Shown: piece by piece, positions 47,599 to 60,661 of the stretch
Numbering within the stretch: position 1 is the first letter of the stretch
Layout: every line of letters begins with the position of its first letter
Assembly (NCBI GenBank): GCA_016758965.1
Contig: JAEPRB010000235.1
Location: forward strand, 1 to 61,856
Reading direction: 5' to 3'
DNA from: Circinella minor
Lineage: Eukaryota > Mucoromycota > Mucoromycetes > Mucorales > Lichtheimiaceae
DNA: 61,856 nucleotides
Notes under the pieces: generated by a model
Told to the model about the DNA's origin: nothing
What the model saw: only the letters and a program-made list of their open reading frames with translations
Databases searched by the model: none
Made by a program: the position numbers and the translations under genes

Positions 47599-49333
47599 TT
47601 AAAGGTTAGCATAAGCAGCAGGTTTCTTTTTCATAAAAGCTTCAACACTCTTTGGAATATCCTAATAAAATAAAAAGAATTTTCTATTACTAAAAATACG
47701 TAATAATAAATTATGTAGCTTTTCTAAATGACTATGTATATTTTTTTTTTTTACCTCAGTCATAAGCATGGCACTATTCCAGACAGCAGTATATTCTAAA
47801 CCTTCATCAACACTATGATCACGTGAATAATTCAATAGTTTTCTTTTTTTTTTTATAAAGTTAATAAGTAAGTACGTAAAAAAAAATATACAGTTATATT
47901 TTTAGAGAATAGATTTAAAATAAACTTACTTGGTACTAACAACAGCAACTGGTGATTTAGTTGCAATTTCACTAGCAATTTTTAATGCTTCCTCTACAAT
48001 ACATATATATATATATATATTATTTATTAATTCTTATAATTATTTATTAATTCTTATAATTATTTATTAATTCTTATAATTATTTATTATATAAAGTGAC
48101 ATAAAAAAAACAGCCCTTTTTATACCTATCATTTGTTCTTTGGTATCAAAGATTTTATTAATAAGTCCACATTGTAAAGCTTCATCAGCATACATACTGC
48201 ATAAATATAAAAAAAAAAAAAAATGTTATAATTTTTTCAATGGATAATAAATTGGTTAGTATACTTATACAAATATAAATATTATACATATTTTAAAATA
48301 CTTACTTGCGTGAAGTAAAACATAATTCACGAACTAAACTAGCATTACCAATGACTTTAGGTAAACGTTGTAAAGTACCAATATCAGCAGCAAGACCAAC
48401 ATCTACTTCCTATAACAATACACAATAACGTTAATAAACTAATAATAAAACATAATAATAATAATAATATATATTTCAATATAATTTACCTTGACACAAT
48501 AATAAGAATCCTTAGTACCATAACGAATATCACCAGCAGTAGATAAATCAATACCAGCACCAATAGCACCATTATGAATACAAACAATAACAGGTTTAGA
48601 ACATTTTTCTAATGAAGAAATTGAGCTTTGAAACCACTATTAACAATAAGTTATTTTCATTTATTAGTATTTATATGATTTACAATTTCATATGTGTGAT
48701 TTAAAATTCTACGTATTATTATGAAAATATATAAAAACCTACTCTAAGATGACTTTGTCGAGCAAAAGATTGTCTAGCAACGTCTAAATCAGGAGAAATC
48801 TTTTCCTTTGAAGAACCTTCTTTTACTTTTATTTATGTTAATGCAGAAAAAAAAAATAATAAATATTAATTTTGTTAATATATATAAAAAAAGGGGAGAG
48901 GGGACTATTAATAAACTTACAATCTAATCCAGCACTAAACATACGACCTGCTCCAGAAAGAACAACTGAACGAATATTACTATCCGAATCAATATCTTTA
49001 AATGTTTGAAGAATATCACGAATTAAACTACATAATATTATTATATTTTATGGTTAATATATATATATATAGAGTAGTTGAATAATCTTTTCGATTATAT
49101 GTAAAAGAACATACTTATAGTTAAAGGCATTTAAACGCTATATAATTAAATCAAATCAACCAACCCCGAGAAATTAAGTAAATATGTATTAATAATTCGA
49201 TAGGTTAAAAATAAATTTGTTCCTTTTTTTTTTTTTAACAAACCTTTTCACGATTGAGTTGAACATGAGCTACTCCATTTGGAAAAACTTGAACTTTAAT
49301 AGTTTCGTATTGATAATTGGGAGATGTTGACAT
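47599..49333 (-). CDS. ECH1: Delta(3,5)-delta(2,4)-dienoyl-CoA isomerase (ECH1 type)
   Basis: Ten exons: 49333-49244, 49137-49115 (23 bases), 49027-48921, 48825-48743, 48636-48490, 48409-48306, 48196-48126, 47993-47930, 47842-47755, 47661-47599, giving 279 residues in phase. A crotonase fold is evident: RMFSAGLD, HNGAIGAGIDLSTAGDIRY, VKEVDVGLAADIGTLQRLPK, KSPVAVVSTK and NYSRDHSVDEGL. The three residues that mark dienoyl-CoA isomerase (Asp of GIDL, Glu of KEVD, Asp of LAAD) are all present, which separates it from plain enoyl-CoA hydratase. It acts in beta-oxidation of unsaturated fatty acids. The C-terminus PAAYANL ends in ANL, a non-canonical match to a peroxisomal PTS1. No mitochondrial presequence is evident. 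Confidence 0.93.
48021..48080. repeat. Three 20-bp tandem repeats in an isomerase intron
   Basis: TATTTATTAATTCTTATAAT is repeated three times in direct succession within intron 7 of the isomerase gene, next to an (AT)n run. It is likely length-polymorphic. Confidence 0.9.
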
Positions 49334-50628
49334 TATTTTTTCTTTTTTTAATTGAATGAGAAAAATGGAGTAATAAAAATTAAAAAGTAAAAATTAAAAA
49401 GTGAGAGGATAAAATTCTCCTCTTTTTATATATACTTTTGAATGTGTGTGAGTGCGTGTGAGATTTAAACTTTGTAATGCAAATTGTTTAAATATTACCC
49501 CGCAATTTTTTCTTATTAAGATCCTAGTTCCCGAATTTCCGGTTCACTCTTTTTTTACTTCATCTGTCCCTCAATAATTATTCACGTAAAAATTACAAAG
49601 AGGAGTGTTTGGAATATAAAACGATACACCTCTAACAGCACCAACGTCAAGAACCCCTTCAATAATAATTGTTTGTAATGTGTCACTATTATACAAATGA
49701 TACGTACAACATGGTTTGAAACCCCTTGTTAGCTAGACGCGAGTGAATACGGATAGTTTCCAAACAGTTACTGCCGCAAATAAGGATATAGTTTGAGTCG
49801 AACAGAAAAAACCTAGTATAAAAGTGTGTTGCATAATATATATACGTTAATACTATATCCACTCTTTATTTTGAAAATATATAAAATGTCACTGTTCATA
49901 CGTACGTACAAAATATATATATATATACATTTTCATTCTTAAAACATACTTGCATCATAGGTTCTGCAATTGATACCAATGTCAATATTTGCAACATAGT
50001 ACATCATGAATAAGAATGAGAACGAATATATTACCGGTAAACCTACCTTGACGCGTCGTGCCGAGAAAGTTTCCTTGTTCCAAAGTCTTGAGTTTTTGTA
50101 GATAAAAAGTTGCTGAAGGATGGATTTTAAATAACGTGACGGGATATCTTTGGGGAAAATACAATGCATTAAAACTCTTCTCCAAGATAGTGAAATCCAA
50201 TAATAATGTCAAAAAAATCTTGAAAAATGGTAACGTTAAAGATGTGAAAATATGTTAGTTACAATCTTTTTCATGAAAGATTGCTGTAAGATCTCACAAG
50301 TTTGGTTCATTATTGTAACAAAATAAAAACTATATGAAAAAAAAAAAAAAAACGATTATTTCTTTCCTTTCAAAGTCAATAAATCCTGTATGGATAGTAA
50401 ACAAATTCAGTTTTTTTTTTTCTTTCTTTTATTATACGTATACATGTATGAATGGTTATCTGTATTTTTAATGTACAAATTTCTTATTTACAACATCCGA
50501 GAATATACGCTCCAATTTTTTTTTTCATTTCCAATGTCGTATCATGACTTTTTTGTTTCTTTTTATCAGGTCCTCAATCTAAAAAAAAAAAAATTAAGAT
50601 AAACAATCCTTCTTTTTCTTGTAGTCTT
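49334..50628. other. Intergenic with an unassigned open frame
   Basis: Upstream of the isomerase. A minus-strand frame at about 49980-50212 (LEKSFNALYFPQRYPVTLF, then KIHPSATFYLQKLKTLEQ) reads like protein, but it has no recognised family and no clear exon boundaries. It could be a C-terminal remnant of the adjacent FHA-kinase. Confidence 0.35.
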
Positions 50629-53405
50629 CTTGATACTTACATCAAGTTGCATCCAATGGTGTTCCTAGATAGAATGAATAAATGAGTTTTATTTCATCAA
50701 AACAATTATATGTGAGTGGAGCTCCTATATACTCGAATAAAGTAAAATATATATTACCTGAGCAGCCTTGGCAGTAATACGCATCTTTAGATCAACTGTT
50801 AGCAATTGGCGAATAAGATTTTTGCCTACGTATGTTGTAAAACATTATTCTATATTAATTGACATATGTTTTCACCCCCAAAAAAAAAAGAAAAAAAAAA
50901 GTTTTGTCACGTTAATAACGAATTTCAAACCTTCGGACCCGATGTTTCTGTATCAGCTATGTATTTTTCGAAAAATAAAAAAATAAAAATATTCAGTATA
51001 CCACCATAAATTTCAAATTAAAAAAGAACCAATCATACCAAGGAATGGCAAATGACTAGAAAGACAAACATAAAGGATTATTCCTAAACTCCACAAATCG
51101 ACATCTTTTCCGTATGTATTATTCTTGAGTTCTGGTGCTTCTATTCGTTTTGAGAGACAGAAAACCCGCATATAAGATTTTTATATAATTTCATTGTTTA
51201 ATTCGTTTTCACGTACTATAAAAACGAGTACCACAATTACTTGATAGTGGTAGATTTTCATGCTTGACTGTAGATAAGCCAAAATCTCCAATCTTGACAT
51301 GTAAGGTTTCATAGTCAAAAATAGCACTATTTGAAACCAATAATATATAAAACGTATATATATTACTTATCACTAATATAAGCAACAAGAAAATAGAAAT
51401 GACAAGAGAAATAAATTATACCGTTCTCTGGTTTGAGATCCCGATGAACAATCTGTTGTTCATGTAAAAACTTACATAGTAGGTCATTCACATCTTTTGT
51501 TAATTATCACATCAAAATAACAAACGTACATATGAATCATATTTTTTTTAATCATAATAAACGTGAACAAAACTCACATCAACAGCGTTAAAAAGCTAAT
51601 GAAACACAAAACGAGTTTGTCTTTCATTTAACTTAGTACAAAGACCAGCAACACTTTATAGAAAATTGATAGCATAAGTTAGTTTCAAAGCAACAACACA
51701 AATAGGTACGTATATAAGTATATATGTAAAAATGTACTTACTACTCAAGTGACAAGTAAATATGATTTCGATCTTCAAAAACTTTTCCTATTTGCATAAT
51801 AAGTACAAGGCTATCAACAATATAAAAACATATCCAATATGTCAGTTACCTTACCCTCTTTAAAAAATACATTCTACATCCTATTTGTCCATATTTATTT
51901 TATTTCTTACGTGGCGATCAATTGACATCATAAGACCAATTTCATGTATTGCTGAAAAATAATGACTACGGCACGTTTTACTTATACGCTTAATAGCGAA
52001 TTCTTTACGACTAGTCTTTTTAAACCCATGCAACACACTACCAAATCCTCCATTCCCAAGCGTTCTACCCAGCATTTAGTATTTCATCATGAATAGACTA
52101 AAATGAATAGGATATATAAGTATAATTTCAAAGTCAACAACTTTTAATATTCACACTGTGTATATATACAAGTGTACTTACGTTTACTTTGAATGTTGAG
52201 GGAAGGATGATGTTGAACGCTAATAACAATATAATTGTATATGAAATCAATAACCCACATGCTTCGTGAATGATAGATTTAAAGATGATGAAGAAGAAAT
52301 AAACGTTTTTACTTACATGGAACATCTTCATCCTGGGTAAATGATACGCAATCACCTGATTCCACATGTTTGCGCTTGTTCATTGGTATTAAATTGCCAT
52401 TTACATATGTACCTTCAAAACTTTTAAAAGAAAAGAAAATTCACAATAAGGAACATATAATATGGAAGATAAGAAAATTGCTACGGAGACCCCTCATCTT
52501 TTGGTATGAGCATTATCTACATTAGTAACTTATTTATCAGCCCATATCTAGCATTTATAAAAGTAAATTCTTTTTTGTTTGTCATCTCTTCATACAGATT
52601 ACAACACCCATTTACGTACATAACGATATAGTAATAGTTGTATATAGATGATGGAACATAATGTCATTATATTAAATGGTTGTATGCCTTTGAAAGATTA
52701 ATTAAAAAGTGTGGTGTCCGTAAGAGTTGAAAGTACCTAATATATCATGGTTTTGGGGTTTCCATAGCAATTCCCTATTCATAATAATAATAATACGTAA
52801 ATGAAATAAACGTTTATGTACCTAACGTTATGGACGTATACTTTGCTTGTTTGTTGATTTACATCATCCCAGGTTTCCTAAATTATACGATTATTGTTGT
52901 TAGTCCATACGTTTATATACACATATTAACATACGTGATAAGAACCGAAATTAAATCTGATTTTGATTCTCAAAATTACCATGTATATTAAGCAATGTCT
53001 TTTTTCAATTTTACTATGGTTATATCTATATCATAGGTATAAATAAATGATATACTGTAAAATAAGATATTTGTGATTGCGTCGAAAGTCATTTTTACTA
53101 TTTATTACTAATATATAAATAAAAAAAAATACTACATACGTGAAGTCGCATCGTCGAGAACTACCAATAAGATATCCAGTCCTACTGGCAGGCTCATAAG
53201 ATCGTCTCCAAAGATATCCCGAAGTATTCTCAGGTACAGATGCTTTCAGGTGCCCCCAGGCAGTATAATGAATTAATACGGCAAATATATTGTTGTTGTT
53301 GGTTGGAGCAGGGGGAAGCCTTTTCCATTTTTCGTGGCTCTTCATTTTTTTTTGGGAGTTGGTCGACTCTACCTGGTCTTCTTTGAATGAGCGCATCAGG
53401 AGCAT
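50629..53405 (-). pseudogene. Decayed FHA-domain protein kinase (CHK2/Rad53-like)
   Basis: The FHA part is intact across exons 53405-53140, 53013-52980, 52877-52822, 52420-52317 and 52219-52182: YLIGSSRRCDFT, KIEKRHCLIY, VYVHNVSFEGTYVNGN, GDCVSF. The kinase part follows: LGRTLGNGGFGSV, EFAIKRI, VFEDRNHIYLSLEY, QQIVHRDLKPEN, KIGDFGLST, TRFYKAPEL and KDVDLWSLGIILYVCL. FHA-kinases of this type act in the DNA damage checkpoint. Joining the exons fails: the FHA-to-kinase junction and several kinase junctions are out of phase. An in-frame TAG (about 51594-51596) replaces the residue expected before LFNAVD. Either the gene has decayed, or unannotated small exons or assembly errors hide the true frame. 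Neighbouring genes read cleanly, so decay is favoured. Confidence 0.65.
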
Positions 53406-55105
53406 AGGTTTGCTGAACTGAAACGAATGGCAATTTGTGCTTGTCCCATGTTTTTGTTAACAAGTTTAGTCGCTTCAGTACGATATTCGTCCCAATTTTC
53501 AGATTCCCACCAATCATACTTTAGACGTGGATTCATGACAATAGAGACGTGTCCAGTAGCCTTGCAATAGTAGCCTTGTAGCTTAACCCATCCAACCTTA
53601 GAAGCAGCTGCTGACAACTCTGGCCAATTCTATTAATTCAGACACACACACATACATACACAATATGAGAGTTAGTATAATGATTATATGAGATATATGT
53701 TGTGTAAATATTGAATTCTCTCTTTTTTTTTTTTTTTTTACTTACATCGTTCCATGCCTCTATGTGGGCTTCCAGTACATTGAGGAGACGATGGTATGCT
53801 GTTATCACCAGGTTCATTGTTGAATATGATTCACCAGATATCAACGGGGTTAATCTAGCGAATTTAAAACAACAACGCACTAATTTTCTGGAGACAATTG
53901 ACATTCGTTGTCAGTTAATTCGAACTTTTGCAGCTGGGGAATTCCACAGAGAGTCCTATTGTACGTTTGCTTCACCACCAAAGCGCGTGCAATCCTTATA
54001 CTATGTCGAATTCCATCTTGTTAGGGTGTCTAATATCAGCTCACGAGATTCTATGATTCTTACTCAGTTTGACTTGATTCTCTCCTTCAGTATACCCATT
54101 ATCAATCATTCGGTCCACATGGTTTTTTTTTCCTTGACAAAGTCACGGTATTTTTTCAACCGTTGTGGAGATGCTCGGATGGTGACAATCCCCTTTCGTA
54201 ATTTTTGCAGGATTTTACCTGGTATACCGGAAAAAAAAAAAGGTCGGTTGGTGATTGATTTGGTTATCTCTTAATTCCTGGTGCTTCTCTTTTTTCACTA
54301 TGTTTAATCCCATTCTATATTTTCTTTTTTTTTTTTACCTGGACTCCCTGATCCTATCATACTATCACGCCGATCATCTAACATATATCTTCTTCGTTAT
54401 CTCTGGCTTCTGCTTTCAAACCATCCCAAAGAATATCGTAAGCGGTCCAAGTTTATGATGTGAGCAATATACATGTTGATTCTATTTTCTTTGCTATCAA
54501 AAACATCATTTCCAAACTCCAGTTCGAGTCCAGTTGGCCCCATGGTCTTCATATTTTAATGCATTATCAGTTGTCAGGAAAAAATGATTATTTTTTTTAT
54601 TGAAGATTCCCATGCTCAAGAACACGGATACATATGGCAGTCATGTTAACAACAGTATGCGGTCCTTCCAACAATTTGAGACCCAACACAATAGAATTTT
54701 GTTTCCAAGATTCGTCGATCCAATATACCGTTATACCAAGGAAAAGGAACGCGTCCATGCATCAACTATATATGAGAATGATGGGGGGGATATCCACGAA
54801 CAATTTACCCAAGATGATTTTCATAATTACGATAAACCCTTACTATGTCAATAGGAAATGATACTATCCACTTGGAAGTTTGACATGAGGCGACAGAAGA
54901 AGAACGCCATATTTAACATCGCTTGAAAATGTGAATTCTCGGCAATAGTGTATGGTAAGAATGTCGTAGTCATAAATAATGCAAGCTTGTCACAGAATAT
55001 TTGCTGATAGAAACATTGTGGAACAAAGTGGATTAGGAGGTCTAAACCTTGAGAAAGGAATGGTTTGTCTTTAGATGATTGTTCATTGATACCGTGTTTG
55101 ATCAA
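53396..55105 (-). mobile_element. Degenerate hAT-family transposase
   Basis: Minus-strand pieces match the usual hAT order: ALFMTTTFLPYTIAENSHF with FQAMLNMA (about 54900-55000), a DAWTRSFSL-like segment (about 54740), LTPLISGESYSTMNLVITAY with LLNVLEAHIEAWND (53740-53870), and WVKLQGYYCKATGHVSIVMN with PRLKYDWW (53510-53610) at the C-terminal dimerisation region. Frames are interrupted and no terminal inverted repeats were found. Its C-terminal end abuts the FHA-kinase remnant on the same strand. The + strand frame at 53711-54274 is its antisense. Confidence 0.6.
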
Positions 55106-56127
55106 ATGAATTTTTTTAAGACCTGTATAGTTGTATCTTTTGACTCATTGAAACGTTTCTTGAAACTCGATTGTTGACAAGTAGTATAATACTTTATCCT
55201 TTTAGAATATGTCTATATCATCATGCTCATTGATAGAATCAATGTTTCACGTTCTTGTGGCTATAAAGACCAATTCAGTTTGATTCACTTGGCCTGTAGC
55301 AGTATCCCCCATGTGCAACCATTTGGGCGATATATATGAAATACAACAACATGGAACAACCCTCGTCAGGAAAGACAAGATAATGTCTATGAAAGCCATA
55401 ACAATAAAGATAAGTATAGTATTGTAATAAACTATACTACTGTTTCCTTTATTTTATTTTATTTTCACTTTGTAGTTCAGATATTTACACTATTTTTTTT
55501 TTATTTTTTTTTTACTTACGATCACTGGAGCTTTCTTGATCACTTGTTATGGCTTTTTTTTTTTAATGATACGTTTGAATACCCAAGAATGAAGAATCGA
55601 TTTCAAAACATGTTTTTTTTTTGTCGTTGTTGTAAAAAAAAAATATATGGTAATATACCCTTCTATTCATTTTAATCAATTCATGACACAAGTAGAACAC
55701 TTGGAAATAAAAGCATTACCCATGCTATTAGAAAAACTCTTACGAATCAAGCATTCACTGTTAAAACACATTAATAAAACCAATAGTGGTCATTAGTTTT
55801 TAACAATTAAAAAAAGTGGGTGTTTTAATGTTTCAGTTGATCCACGTGTAGGAAAGTAAGTTGACTGACATTACCGAAAAAAAAAAATGGTTATACCCCC
55901 TTAAATGATCAATTGTTATATTTTTATGGCTCAAAATCTAAAAGTTGTCAAAGTTTTTGATCAGTAAAAACTATTCACTTTCTGTCACTTTCTATGTCTA
56001 TATACTCAAATAAAAAGATAAACTTTTTTCTCAATCAAATAAAAATTGTTCAATGAATTTATTCCCTCTCTCTCTTTATATATATATATATATATATTTA
56101 TTTATATATTTATACAATCCAACATTC
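55106..56127. other. Intergenic, nothing recognised
   Basis: AT-rich spacer between the hAT remnant and the peroxiredoxin 3' end. It may contain decayed 5' parts of the transposon, but no supported feature. Confidence 0.5.
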
Positions 56128-57489
56128 TTAGTTAACAGAGTTAAAGTATTCTTGGGATTCTTTTGGGTTAGGTTTGATAGTCTTATCACCCTTTTGCCAA
56201 TTAGCAGGACAAACCTAAAAAGTCAAAAAAAAAAAAAAAAACATATATAAGCTCTCTTTCTCTCTTTCTCTCTCCTAGCTTTTTGTTTTCTTCTTACCTC
56301 GCCATGTTCATCAGTAAATTTAATAGCTTCAATAACACGTAAAGTTTCATCAACAGATCGACCAATAGGTAAATCATGAATATGAGCAACACGAAGAGTT
56401 TGTTTAGGATCAATAACGAAAAGACCACGTAAAGCTAAACCTTCTTCAGGAATCAACACTATATATATATATATAGATATTTATAAGATTAAAATTAAAT
56501 ATATACATATATGTCTCTATTGTAAGCATGATGCAATCTTCTTCAACTTACCACCATAATCAGTAGCTAATTCTTTCTTAAGATCACTAACAAGAGGAAT
56601 CTTAATATCACCAAGACCACCTTGTTTACGAGGAAGATTGGTCCATGCTATTACAATAAAATTAAAATCAATAAGTTTCATATAGATATATTACTTTTTT
56701 TTTTATTTATTTATCGAATATTAATAATTAAACTTACCCAAGTGAGAGTGAACATTACTAAGAAGCAAAAAAAAAAAAAAAACCAATATAATAATTTGAT
56801 ATGAATGATTAATTCATTTCATGCTTCCACATATCTCTCTCCCTATCCCAGTCAAAACCTTTACTTATTTAAAATAGGATATAAATAAATAAAAAAAGAC
56901 TTACTCTACACTAACACCAACAACTTCAGCACCAAGCTTACGGAAATCTTCGATACGATCACTGAAAGCAAGTAATTCAGTAGGACAAACAAAGGTGAAA
57001 TCAGCAGGATAAAAGACCTACAAAAAAAAAAAAAAAAAAAACAATATTATTATTTTTCTTACTTATTCAAATAAATAAAAAAAAGTTCATATATTTGTCT
57101 CCTTTTATATATATATAATCACATACCATGACAAGGAATTTACCCTTATAATCAGAAAGAGATAATTCTTCAAATGTACCATCGACAACAGCTTGAGCAG
57201 TCCATTGAGGAGCAGTATCTAAAGAAGAAAAATAACTCTTATTTTAATATCATTTTTTATTTATTTATGCAGTCAATAAAAAGAAAACTGTTTTTTTTTT
57301 TTTTTTTTTTTTTTTACGTTGAACAGTAGCCGTTTTTCTTGGTTCAATAGCAGAAGAAGAATAAAACGCGTTACGAGTAGTAGTAATGGCAGTTGGACGA
57401 ATAACTGAAGGTGTCATTACAGCACGACGTGTAGCAAGAGCAACACGAGGAGTGACAGCAGTAGAAATGGCACGACGTAAAGCAAACAT
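56128..57489 (-). CDS. Mitochondrial 2-Cys peroxiredoxin
   Basis: Seven exons: 57489-57318, 57218-57127, 57017-56905, 56757-56738 (20 bases), 56647-56552, 56458-56298, 56214-56128, giving 246 residues in phase. The N-terminus ([20 protein letters not shown], continuing RRAVMT) is Arg/Ala/Ser/Thr-rich and lacks acids, as expected for a mitochondrial presequence. The catalytic motif FTFVCPTE carries the peroxidatic Cys, and GEVCPANW carries the resolving Cys, so it is a typical 2-Cys enzyme reducing peroxides with thioredoxin. SVDNVHSHLAW and RGLFVIDP are family motifs. An in-frame ATG lies 12 bases upstream (MKKK...); the downstream Met was chosen as the better presequence start. The extreme C-terminus is EYFNSVN. 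Confidence 0.95.
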
Positions 57490-58774
57490 TTTTTTTTTCA
57501 AAAGAAATGAATAATATATTATAAAATGTTAAAAAGTATTATTAAAAAAAAGAGGATTTTCCTTCTTTCCCTTTCTTTGATTATGTATATGTATGAAAAA
57601 AAAAAGAACGCTGATTATAGCTCCTGCGGGGGTGATATGCTCCGATTGAATAATTCTTAACAACAATTGATTTTCTTTTTTCTTCTACAAAATTTGGATT
57701 GCATTAACAGAGCCACGTGGGTCTACTAGTCAATAAAATACATTTTAGTTATTATAACAGATATGGTAGTATCGTTTTATGTTGTTGTTTATTCATGAAT
57801 TAGATATAGAAAAAAAACTATCTATTATCATTAACTCGATAAAAGTTTATATGTAACACACTTCAAAAATTATTGATCAAAACACCATCCACAATAGAAA
57901 AACAAGAAATCTATTAGCTTCGGATGGTTGTTGTGTGTGGATACAATTAGAGATATTTGCTGGGATAATATAATATAAAGTAACAACACACACGTATTCC
58001 TAATAGGCATTATAAATTAAATTAAAAAGTTATAAATCAAATATATGATTAATGTTTTATATGTTTTTTTTTTATCTATAATCAACTCACACACTTCATC
58101 TAAAGAACATTTCGGGTTAAATATTTTTTACAGCCTTGGGCTGAAATGGGGGGAGGGAGAAATTGAGCTAAACCTGTACGAAATTGAATTACGAAAACTT
58201 GATAACGAGCTTGTCATGTAAATTTAGGCGTAACCATAGCAACAACACTACATATTTTTGTCCCAGAAATCAAAATGGAAATCATCCAATATGGGCTTGT
58301 GCCAACACATAGTAAAATAGTCATACTGTAATCCATAAAAAAAATAGAAAACTGTTTTGTTTGGTGTGTTTATATATAATGTATCTTTTGCATCAAATGT
58401 CAGTGCTTTGTAATAATAATGAGCAGTTGGTTTTGCAAAAAATAAAAAAAAAATAAAAAAAAAAATGTATATAATATGAGGTATGATAAAAAATGTAGTG
58501 AGACAATTGAAATGATAATAAAAAATTATACGTATGGTATATATGTGAATGGTAGAATGATAACATCACGCGAAAATTATGTTAATAAAAATGGTAAAAG
58601 TATAATGATAATAAAATGTGAAATATGAAATACGTATGACGAAAAAATGATTATATTGATGAAAATGTTAGGTGTAACCCAACAATAAACGAAAATGGAA
58701 GGTGGATAATGATAGAAATAACGCAGATAATATTGATGTAAAGAACAGGTCCAGAAAAATAGGTACTGAAGAAA
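57490..58774. other. Intergenic, nothing recognised
   Basis: Peroxiredoxin promoter side and the 3' side of the next gene. AT-rich with no convincing open frame, RNA gene or repeat. Confidence 0.5.
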
Positions 58775-60661
58775 TCACTTGGTTTTCTTGCGAGACTTGT
58801 TTCCAGAACCAGAAGAATTTGAAGATTGTGTTCGATTAGCATTGTCGGGAACAAAGGATGGTGGAAGAATACTTGAATTACTACTGAACGATGGAGGAAC
58901 TCGTGTTTTACAGCATAAAGAGTATGTATCGTCAATAATAGTTTTGCCGTACGAAGCTATTTCCAATAAGGATATTATTTTCAAAATATAGTCATCGTTG
59001 TTTGATGGATACTTTAATTCATCCGTTCTCCTGATTCGAACAATATGACCACCGGGAACATCAGCATCTATTAAACGCACACTATTACCTATTTTATCCG
59101 ATTTGTTTTAGCACGCACATCTCATTAATCTTGTGTTATTATTAATACTACACACATACCATTGATGTTGTAACCGAGTACATGTGCCTTATATAAGAGC
59201 GACGGACGACGACTGGCAATTTCACTTAACATATCTTTGAACACGAGTGGGAGCTTCATCATGGAATCTTCAAATTCTTTAGTATTATTTCGGGTCGGAC
59301 CTGCTTCTAATCCACCTAATTCCACGCCACTGCCAATGTAAATCGTATCAAGTCGCCTACCGATTTTCTCACGTACGATTTCTTCCGTTGCAGATAATTT
59401 GCGTTTAGCATTCAAAGAATTAGCATTGGATATACTGGTTTTTTCTTTGCTTTAAATTAAAAAAAAAACAAAAGCTGTGTGAGTTCGAACTATTTTGTTT
59501 TTGACCAACTTCAAATTAAATCATTTACGCGTACCCCAGTGCTTCAATGTTCGAGTTATGATAAATAGTATTTAAGAAGCTCCAAAGATAGTACAGCTTA
59601 TCACTTTCCAACATGTTTTGTACCGGTGTTCGAGTTCCTGGAATAAAAAACTTGGCAGTCTGCATCAATGTTTGTGAAAGCCACGCAAGCAAAGGTTGTT
59701 CAATTGGATGATGATCGATAAGTCTGCCAAAGTTATACGCATCCAAAGCCGAATTCTATATACATATAATCACAACGATATCGAAATAAGCTATCAATAA
59801 TAAAATTCAAAAAATCGCGTCACCGTTCGAATAGCTAGACTTACCAGCTTTTCAATTTCCTCGAACTTTGCTTTGAGCTCATCATCTATGTGTCGAAGGA
59901 CAGGTTGACCGCTACTTTTTAATTCTTCCAACTCCTCTTTGCTAAAATAATCAACCCAGTTTAAATCATTTGTATCCAGAACAAATGACATACTTGGACT
60001 AAAAGTGTATGAGTAATCTAGCCTTTTTTTTATTTCTCGTCAATAATTACTTACTGGACATAGGTGAGCGTAGCAACGAATTTGCGCATTTTGGCTTCGA
60101 CCGATTGCGGTTTCATATTTTTAAGAATTGCTTGTCGTTTAGTTGCTTTTAGGACCCAGCAATTATCTTCGTCTTTTATCAAAGTATCATATAACTCCAA
60201 TACTCTGTCACGGTCATCAGTAGAAAGATTGGTTTTTAAGGTTGAACATGCAGAGGAAGAAGAAGAAGGGGGTGAAAAGGAGGAGGATGCTACTGGTGTC
60301 AGAGTTGACCTTGATTTTACTAGTGCTGAGCTGTCGTCTTGACGTTTTTTATTGAGCAAGTTGTCGATATCCTTCCATTTTGGCTTCGCTTTATCCTAAC
60401 CATATTATGCAAATAGTGTTAATAGTGTATTACGTATTCGCCCAAAGTTATCTTTGTGTTTACCAGTTGGATTTCAAGATTGTCAGCGCAATTTTGAATG
60501 TCTTTGATCCAAATTGCCTTATAATCAAAATTTACGCCAAAATTCATACTACTTTCAATGATCTCAGTTTCCATGGCATCTATGATAGATTGCAACAAAA
60601 CAGGTCCGTTCTCTTTCATACGTCTCAAATGAGCACAGATCGCTGATATATTTTTAGTCAT
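58775..60661 (-). CDS. Conserved-looking protein of unknown function
   Basis: Six exons: 60661-60464, 60395-60055, 59998-59845, 59755-59535, 59449-59160, 59088-58775. All junctions are in phase and give 505 residues. N-terminus: MTKNISAICAHLRRMKENGP. Then a Ser/Pro-rich linker, an acidic/helical part (FSKEELEELKSSGQPVLRH), an aromatic-rich segment (ESDKLYYLWSFLNTIYHNS), a basic segment (KRKLSATEEIVREKIGRRLD) followed by TIYIGSGVELGG, and a Ser/Asn-rich basic tail ending SRKKTK. There is no signal peptide or membrane segment. I do not recognise the family. The clean exon structure and high-complexity sequence support a working gene. It may belong to an expanded fungal lineage-specific family, but this could not be tested. 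Confidence 0.7.

Noticed and set aside
52737..52774. Extra FHA exon (reads ELLWKPQNHDIL)
   Set aside because: Direct joining of 52877-52822 to 52420-52317 gives the expected VHNVSFEGTYVNGN in frame, while including this segment breaks the frame.
53711..54274. 187-codon + strand frame
   Set aside because: Antisense of the hAT transposase remnant, whose minus-strand reading has recognisable motifs.
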